From: Actinomycetes bacterium
GTDB lineage: Bacteria > Actinomycetota > Actinomycetes > JAJYSQ01
Assembly (NCBI GenBank): GCA_021793495.1
Contig: JAJYSQ010000017.1
Location: forward strand, 1 to 10,579
DNA length: 10,579 bases
Reading direction: 5' to 3'
This document shows positions 6,863 to 10,579 of this stretch, piece by piece (positions within the stretch are counted from its first letter, which is position 1; each line of letters begins with the position of its first letter). The notes beneath the pieces were generated by a model. The model searched no databases, had not been told where the DNA came from, and saw only the letters and a list, made by a program, of their open reading frames with translations. The position numbers and the translations under genes were made by a program.

Positions 6863-6868
6863 TACCAT
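6863..6868 (+). promoter_or_regulatory. Leaderless -10 element of the DUF3159 gene
   Basis: TACCAT fits TANNNT and ends 6 nt before the ATG at 6875. Two direct copies of CGGCGCC (6834-6840 and 6851-6857), 17 bp apart, lie just upstream around the -35 region and could be operator half-sites, though this is speculative. The gene can thus be transcribed independently of dut-DUF3710. Confidence 0.55.
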
Positions 6869-6874
6869 CGTGGG

Positions 6875-7558
6875 ATGCAGCACGAGCCGGCACCCATGGC
6901 CAGCACGCCGTCCCCGGTGCCGGCCGGTGTTCTGTCGGCTGGCCACGGTCCGACCGCGGTCAGCGCCCTGGCAGGTGCGTTGGGTGGGGTGCGCGGAGTG
7001 GTCGAGGCCGGGCTCCCCGGGGTCGCTTTCGCACTGATCTTCTCGCTGACCCGGGTCGTGAGCACCGCGGTGACCGCTGCCGTGGTGCTGGGCGTCCTGC
7101 TGGCCGTTGCTCGGCTGGTCCGGCGCGACACCCTTCGGCACGCGGGCGTCGGGCTGGTCGGTGTGGTGGTGGCCGCTCTCGTCGCACTGCGGACCGGCAG
7201 TGCTCAGGCGTACTACCTGCCTGGTCTGCTGCTCAACGGCGGCTACGCTGCGGCGTACGCGCTGTCGGCGCTGCTCGGCTGGCCGCTGCTCGGACTGGTG
7301 CTCGGCCCGCTGCTGGGGGAGGGGGTTCGGTGGCGCCAGGACCCGGTTCGCCGCCGCGCCTACACCGCGGCCACCTGGGTCTGGGCTGGGGTGTACGCCC
7401 TGCGGTTGGCGGTCGGCGTCCCGCTGTACCTGTCGGGAGCGGTCCTGTGGCTCGGCGTATCACGCGTTGCCCTGGGCGTTCCGGTCTTCGTCCTCGGGGC
7501 GTGGCTGACCTACGGACTGCTGCGGCGGTTGCCGTCGACGGGAACGCCCCCGGCCTGA
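6875..7558 (+). CDS. DUF3159 family integral membrane protein
   Basis: The 227-residue product has a polar N-terminus of about 40 residues and then about six membrane helices (roughly 48-63, 64-80, 88-104, 116-134, 135-150, 166-185, with a further hydrophobic stretch 190-217). Family-typical motifs are GLPGVAFALIFSLT (46-59), AQAYYLPGLLLNGGYAAAY (110-128) and AYTAATWVWAGVYALRLAV (162-180). DUF3159 proteins are actinobacterial and their function is unknown; a transport or channel-like role is possible but not shown. The ATG at 6875 is supported by the leaderless -10. An in-frame ATG at 6896 is a less likely alternative. It is convergent with the TrkA pair, 24 nt away, with no clear terminator between. 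Confidence 0.92.
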   Translation: MQHEPAPMASTPSPVPAGVLSAGHGPTAVSALAGALGGVRGVVEAGLPGVAFALIFSLTRVVSTAVTAAVVLGVLLAVARLVRRDTLRHAGVGLVGVVVAALVALRTGSAQAYYLPGLLLNGGYAAAYALSALLGWPLLGLVLGPLLGEGVRWRQDPVRRRAYTAATWVWAGVYALRLAVGVPLYLSGAVLWLGVSRVALGVPVFVLGAWLTYGLLRRLPSTGTPPA

Positions 7559-7582
7559 GGTGACCGGCCCGGCCAGCCCCGT

Positions 7583-8245
7583 TCAGCGGCTGTGGGACAA
7601 CAGGTCCTCCAGCACGTCTTCCAGCTCGGCCGGTGCCACGATCAGCAGCTCGTCCCCGGTCTCCAGCGGATCATCAGCGGTCGGGGCGAACGGCCGTCCC
7701 TCGCGGATGATGGCCACCAGCACGCACCCCTCGGGCCAGGGCACGTCGGCCACCCGATCACCGACCATCGGTGAGTCCGAGGGCAACGTGATCTCGACGA
7801 GGTTGACGTGGCCCTGCTGGAACGTGAAGATCCGCACCAGGTCCCCGACGCTGACCGCCTCCTCGATCAGCGCCGTCATCAACCGAGGGGTGGAGACCGC
7901 GACGTCGACACCCCAGGCTTCGTCGAACATCCACTCGTTGCGCGGGTTGTTCACCCGGGCGACCGTCTTGGGCACCCCGTACTCGGTCTTGGCCAGCAGC
8001 GACACGACGAGGTTGGCCTTGTCGTCCCCGGTGGCCGCGACGACGACGTTGCACTGGGCCAGCCCCGCCTCCTCCAGCGAGGTGATCTCGCACGCGTCGG
8101 CCTGGATCCACTCGGCGTTGGGCACGGAGTCGATCCGGACCGCCCCCGGTGTCTTGTCGATCAGCAGGACCTCGTGGCCGTTGTCCAGCAGCTCTTGGGC
8201 GATCGACCGGCCGACGCTGCCGGCACCGGCGATGGCGATGCGCAT
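7583..8245 (-). CDS. trkA: TrkA family potassium-uptake regulatory protein (RCK), distal copy
   Basis: The 220-residue protein is a single RCK unit. The N-terminal Rossmann domain (1-115) has the dinucleotide loop GAGSVG (7-12) and D30 at the end of strand 2, which favours NAD(H). The C-terminal TrkA_C ligand-sensing domain covers about 135-215. Such subunits form a cytoplasmic ring on a Trk/Ktr-type or other cation transporter and gate K+ flux in response to nucleotides. The ATG at 8245 has a strong AAGGAG site. It is the second gene of a two-gene minus-strand operon, 90 nt after the other TrkA gene. The M. tuberculosis counterparts are CeoB and CeoC (from memory). The membrane transporter it controls is not in this window. 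Confidence 0.95.
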   Translation of the reverse strand: MRIAIAGAGSVGRSIAQELLDNGHEVLLIDKTPGAVRIDSVPNAEWIQADACEITSLEEAGLAQCNVVVAATGDDKANLVVSLLAKTEYGVPKTVARVNNPRNEWMFDEAWGVDVAVSTPRLMTALIEEAVSVGDLVRIFTFQQGHVNLVEITLPSDSPMVGDRVADVPWPEGCVLVAIIREGRPFAPTADDPLETGDELLIVAPAELEDVLEDLLSHSR

Positions 8246-8268
8246 GGGGTCTCCTTCGTACGAGGGGT

Positions 8269-8307
8269 ACCAGGGGCAGGGCGAGCAGTCGGGGTCCGAC
8301 CAGGGGC
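8269..8307. repeat. Short direct repeat between the two TrkA genes
   Basis: ACCAGGGGC occurs at 8269-8277 and again at 8299-8307, 30 nt apart, in the 90-nt gap between the TrkA genes. The spacing is about three helical turns. It may be chance in GC-rich DNA or a protein-binding site. Confidence 0.3.
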
Positions 8308-8335
8308 CGCGGGACGGCGGTGGGCGACGCTCCGA

Positions 8336-9004
8336 TCACTCGTGCGGGGCCTGGGGGTCGGTGGTGAACACCGCGCGCACGGAGGCGCCCTGCTCGACCC
8401 GCATCGCGACGTGCAGCACGTCGCCCTCCTGAACCACGGTGTCCGAGCCTGGGATCAGCCCTTCGCCCATGCGGGTGATGAACGTGACCCTGGCTCCCGA
8501 GGAGTCTTCGAGGCGTCGCACCCGGTGTCCGATCCACCCCGGGTGAGCGGGCATCTCGGCGAGGCAGACGGTGCCGGACGGATCGCGCCAGTCGTCGCTG
8601 ATGGCCTCCGGCAGCAGCCGGCGCATCATCTGGTCAGCAGTCCAGCGCACCGTCGCCACCGTCGGGATCCCGAGCCGCTGGTACACCTCCGCGCGGCGGG
8701 GGTCGTAGATCCGGGCGACCACGATGCCGACGCCGAACGTCTCCCGGGCTACCCTCGCGGCAAGGATGTTCGAGTTGTCCCCGTTGCTGACCGCGGCGAA
8801 GGCATCGGCCTTGTCGATGCCGGCTTCGCGCAGCGTGTCCCGGTCGAACCCCTCGCCGGCGACACGATGGCCACCGAACCCTGGGCCCAGACGACGGAAC
8901 GACTCGGGGAGCCGGTCGATCACGGCCACCGAGTGGCCGCGGTCCTCCAGGCTGTGGGCCAGGGCCGCTCCCACGCGGCCGCACCCCATGATGACGAAGT
9001 GCAC
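8336..9004 (-). CDS. trkA: TrkA family potassium-uptake regulatory protein (RCK), proximal copy
   Basis: The 222-residue protein has the same RCK layout as its neighbour: Rossmann loop GCGRVG (7-12), D30 after strand 2, and a TrkA_C domain from about 140 to 205 (EGDVLHVAM at 193-201). The two copies are clearly diverged paralogues, which suggests a hetero-oligomeric gating ring. I chose the GTG at 9004 because it gives the usual (M)HFVIMGCGRVG start. No start codon precedes it closely in frame, although the frame stays open far upstream, antisense to the methyltransferase gene. Its ribosome site is poor: GGAAGGA lies 12 nt away. A minus-strand TACCGT at 9078-9073 could be the operon's -10. 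It leads the two-gene trkA operon and is divergent from the RNA methyltransferase. Confidence 0.94.
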   Translation of the reverse strand: MHFVIMGCGRVGAALAHSLEDRGHSVAVIDRLPESFRRLGPGFGGHRVAGEGFDRDTLREAGIDKADAFAAVSNGDNSNILAARVARETFGVGIVVARIYDPRRAEVYQRLGIPTVATVRWTADQMMRRLLPEAISDDWRDPSGTVCLAEMPAHPGWIGHRVRRLEDSSGARVTFITRMGEGLIPGSDTVVQEGDVLHVAMRVEQGASVRAVFTTDPQAPHE

Positions 9005-9072
9005 GGTGGGCGCACGTCCTTCCGCTGTCCGTCTTCCCAGCCGGCTCGCACCCCGGCAGTGCTCGATGCGGA

Positions 9073-9078
9073 ACGGTA
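9073..9078 (-). promoter_or_regulatory. Possible -10 element of the trkA operon
   Basis: TACCGT on the minus strand fits TANNNT and would give a leader of about 60 nt before the GTG at 9004. No clear -35 element is seen. Confidence 0.3.
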
Positions 9079-9097
9079 CACGGCCGCTGGTCCCCCC

Positions 9098-9103
9098 TAG
9101 CCT
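9098..9103 (+). promoter_or_regulatory. Leaderless -10 element of the RNA methyltransferase gene
   Basis: TAGCCT fits TANNNT and ends 6 nt before the GTG at 9110. No Shine-Dalgarno sequence intervenes, so initiation on a leaderless mRNA is likely; this supports the GTG as the true start. Confidence 0.6.
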
Positions 9104-9109
9104 GGGGCC

Positions 9110-10456
9110 GTGGAGCATCGTGCGCACCGGCAGGTGGGACAGGCCTCGTACGTGCCGGACGAGCAGCCGCCGGACGGCCTCGTGGAGCTCGAGGTCGGCC
9201 CGGTGGCTCACGGAGGACACTGTGTGGCGCGATGGGACGGACAGGTCGTCTTTGTCCGCCACACCCTGCCGGGAGAGCGGGTCCGCGCGCGGGTGACGGA
9301 GGGAGCCCCAGGGGCGCGGTTCCTGCGGGCCGACGCCGTCGAGGTCGTACGAGCCTCGCCCGACCGGGTCGTCGCGCCCTGCCGGTACGCCGGCCCCGCA
9401 GGGTGCGGTGGGTGCGACTGGCAGCATGCCTCGCCCGCGGCTGCCCGGGGTCTGAAGGCCGCCGTGGTCACCGAGGCCATGCGCCGCTTCGCGGGGCTCG
9501 ACGTCGAGGTCGAGGTACGCGCTCTCGACGGTCCGGTGGACGGGCTGGGCTGGCGAACTCGGGTGGGGTTCGCCTCGGACCCCACCGGTCGGCTCGGGCT
9601 GCACGCCCACCGCTCCCAGCGGGTGGTGGCCCTCGACGAGTGCCTGCTGGCCGACTCTCGGATCACCGGCATGGGGTTGTCTTCCCGACGGTGGCCGGCC
9701 GGGAGCAGCGTCGAGGCCGTGGTCTCGGCGGACGGAGAGCGGCTGGTCGTCCTGTCTCCCGGCGATGCGGTCGGACGATCCGAGCCGGCCCCGGCACTGG
9801 ATCCAGGGACGTCGCTGATCGTGGTCGCACCGGGCGGAGACCGTCGGGTGCGCGACCAAGGCTGGGTGCGCGAGCGGGGCTGGGTGCGCGAACGGGCGGG
9901 GGGACGGACCTGGCGGGTCTCCGGGTCCGGTTTCTGGCAGGTCCACCCCCAGGCTGCCGGCACGCTCGTCGACGCCATCCTCGAGCTCACCGATCCGCAG
10001 GCCGGCCAGCGGGCGCTAGACCTCTACAGCGGGGTGGGGCTGTTCGCCGGAGCGCTGGGCGAGCACCTGGGACCTGAGGGCCAGGTGGTGGCCGTCGAGT
10101 CGGACCAGCAGGCCGTTGCCGACGCCCGTCGCAACCTGCACGACCTGCCTCAGGTCGTCCTGGTGACCGGGCGGGTCGAGGGGGTCCTGGCCCGGCCCAC
10201 CGGACCGGCGGCCGAGCCGGTGGACATCGTGGTGCTCGACCCGCCGCGGGCTGGGGCCGGGCGACGGGTGGCCGAGGCCGTCGCTGATCGGGCCCCACGG
10301 GTGGTGGCCTACGTCGCCTGCGACCCGGTCGCGCTGGCCCGGGACGTGGCCACCTTGGGTCGACGCGGGTACCACCTCGCCGGGCTGCGTGCCTGGGACG
10401 CGTTCCCGCAGACCCACCATGTGGAGTGCGTGGCGCTGCTGCGGCCGGACCAGTGA
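9110..10456 (+). CDS. TRAM-domain, Fe-S class I SAM-dependent RNA m5U methyltransferase (TrmA/RlmD family)
   Basis: The 448-residue protein has an N-terminal TRAM RNA-binding domain (about 24-82), a central domain with the four cysteines of an Fe-S cluster (C91, C99, C102 in CRYAGPAGCGGC, and C178 in DECLLAD), and a C-terminal Rossmann methyltransferase domain. The SAM loop is DLYSGVG (304-310), motif IV is LDPPRAGAG (376-384), the likely nucleophile is C404 in YVACDPVALARD, and the likely general base is E439 in THHVEC. These match the RumA/RlmD group, which methylates C5 of uridines in rRNA or tRNA. The exact target is unknown; the M. tuberculosis relative is Rv2689c (from memory). A repeated GWVRER insert (251-262) precedes the catalytic domain. 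All key residues are present. Confidence 0.95.
   Translation: MEHRAHRQVGQASYVPDEQPPDGLVELEVGPVAHGGHCVARWDGQVVFVRHTLPGERVRARVTEGAPGARFLRADAVEVVRASPDRVVAPCRYAGPAGCGGCDWQHASPAAARGLKAAVVTEAMRRFAGLDVEVEVRALDGPVDGLGWRTRVGFASDPTGRLGLHAHRSQRVVALDECLLADSRITGMGLSSRRWPAGSSVEAVVSADGERLVVLSPGDAVGRSEPAPALDPGTSLIVVAPGGDRRVRDQGWVRERGWVRERAGGRTWRVSGSGFWQVHPQAAGTLVDAILELTDPQAGQRALDLYSGVGLFAGALGEHLGPEGQVVAVESDQQAVADARRNLHDLPQVVLVTGRVEGVLARPTGPAAEPVDIVVLDPPRAGAGRRVAEAVADRAPRVVAYVACDPVALARDVATLGRRGYHLAGLRAWDAFPQTHHVECVALLRPDQ
9846..9895 (+). repeat. 18-bp tandem duplication in the RNA methyltransferase gene
   Basis: Two 18-bp units (9860-9877 and 9878-9895), differing at one base, encode GWVRER twice (residues 251-262). 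A decayed third copy just before (9846-9859) encodes RVRDQ. The length is in frame and lies in the loop between the central and catalytic domains. Confidence 0.9.
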
Positions 10457-10522
10457 GCGACAGGGCGAGGGTGCGTACCGGTTGGCCTGGGCAGACACCG
10501 GCTCCGCGACGCGTCGGCAGGC

Positions 10523-10528
10523 TACCCT
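10523..10528 (+). promoter_or_regulatory. Possible -10 element of the gene starting at 10568
   Basis: TACCCT fits TANNNT. A start 6 nt downstream falls on the A at 10535, exactly the first base of the hairpin described next, and would give a leader of about 33 nt. Confidence 0.4.
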
Positions 10529-10534
10529 GGGCCG

Positions 10535-10560
10535 ACCCCAGCACCGGTCACGGTGGGGGT
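10535..10560 (+). promoter_or_regulatory. Leader hairpin just upstream of the last start codon
   Basis: ACCCC (10535-10539) and CACCG (10542-10546) pair perfectly with CGGTG (10551-10555) and GGGGT (10556-10560): ten base pairs with a GTCA loop and one 2-nt AG bulge. The right arm contains the only G-rich tract before the ATG at 10568, so folding could hide the ribosome site. It could also be a terminator of the preceding gene or a DNA operator. No T-tract follows. Confidence 0.5.
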
Positions 10561-10567
10561 ATTGGGA

Positions 10568-10579
10568 ATGACCATTCAC
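10568..10579 (+). CDS. Start of a downstream gene, product unknown (four codons only)
   Basis: An ATG at 10568 begins MTIH and runs off the edge. The preceding G-rich tract and -10-like TACCCT are the only support. The tract between the methyltransferase stop and this ATG holds a weak CCGGT (10478-10482) / ACCGG (10497-10501) inverted repeat and the hairpin at 10535-10560. Aconitase or dxs genes occur near this methyltransferase in some actinobacteria, as far as I recall, but four residues cannot identify the product. Confidence 0.4.

Noticed and set aside
4699..7141. Long minus-strand open frames (4699-5985 and 5729-7141)
   Set aside because: They lie antisense to thioesterase, dut, DUF3710 and DUF3159, all of which carry family motifs. 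The antisense products are low-complexity with no recognisable domain.
7559..7582. Terminator between DUF3159 and the distal trkA gene
   Set aside because: Only short GGCC tracts can pair in this 24-nt gap, which is expected by chance at this base composition.
9005..9946. Upstream extension of the proximal TrkA frame on the minus strand (to 536 codons)
   Set aside because: The extra part is antisense to the well-supported methyltransferase gene and has no family features. The TrkA domain starts normally at the GTG at 9004.
10568..10579. Naming the last gene as aconitase or dxs from gene order
   Set aside because: Only MTIH is visible, and my recollection of gene order differs between genera. 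There is no sequence support for either name.
1..10579. Mobile element, prophage, defence or toxin-antitoxin island
   Set aside because: No transposase, integrase, phage or nuclease motifs, attachment-site repeats or change in base composition are visible. Every gene fits an actinobacterial core family.

Overview
The window is high-GC, densely coded DNA from an actinobacterium (Actinomycetota), probably Micrococcales-like. The evidence is the very high G+C at third codon positions, frequent GTG starts, TANNNT-type -10 elements placed directly before start codons, and a run of genes found almost only in this phylum (DUF4193, DUF3093, DUF4235, DUF3710, DUF3159). From memory, the order suhB / DUF4193 / DUF3093 / dut / DUF3710 / DUF3159 / two TrkA proteins / RNA methyltransferase matches the chromosomal block Rv2701c-Rv2689c of Mycobacterium tuberculosis. 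This is therefore core chromosome, not a mobile or accessory region. The genus cannot be named from the sequence alone.

Layout, left to right. (1) 1-1034, minus: 5' part of an MFS-type transporter running off the left edge. It is divergent from (2) hemH (1169-2287), an actinobacterial ferrochelatase with C-terminal cysteines for a [2Fe-2S] cluster, followed after 3 nt by an inositol-monophosphatase-family gene (2291-3106). (3) A 264-nt spacer with a possible structured leader, then the DUF4193 zinc-ribbon gene (3371-3670). (4) Convergent to it, a minus-strand pair, DUF3093 then DUF4235, joined by an ATGA overlap (4583-3697). (5) Divergent from that, a PaaI-type hotdog thioesterase (4633-5268), dut (5365-5874) and DUF3710 (5876-6787), the last two 1 nt apart, then the membrane protein DUF3159 (6875-7558). 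(6) Convergent to these, a minus-strand pair of TrkA-type RCK potassium-regulatory proteins (9004-8336 and 8245-7583). (7) Divergent again, a TRAM-domain, Fe-S-type m5U RNA methyltransferase (9110-10456). (8) The first four codons of another gene at 10568, behind a perfect 10-bp-stem hairpin.

The genes serve housekeeping roles: heme synthesis, phosphate-ester hydrolysis, dUTP removal, K+ uptake control and RNA methylation. Mixed with them are conserved, poorly characterised actinobacterial proteins. A recurring feature is start-site architecture. Five genes have a TANNNT or CANNNT hexamer exactly 6 nt before the start codon and dut has one 8 nt before, which is the pattern of leaderless mRNAs. 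Most of the remaining genes have Shine-Dalgarno sequences or are translationally coupled.

I found no CRISPR array, tRNA or rRNA gene, insertion sequence, prophage gene, toxin-antitoxin pair or defence system, and no convincing new system. The items most worth a second look are the leaderless promoters, two possible RNA leaders (upstream of DUF4193 and of the gene at 10568), in-frame tandem repeats in DUF3710 and the RNA methyltransferase, and genes apparently missing compared with the mycobacterial order.
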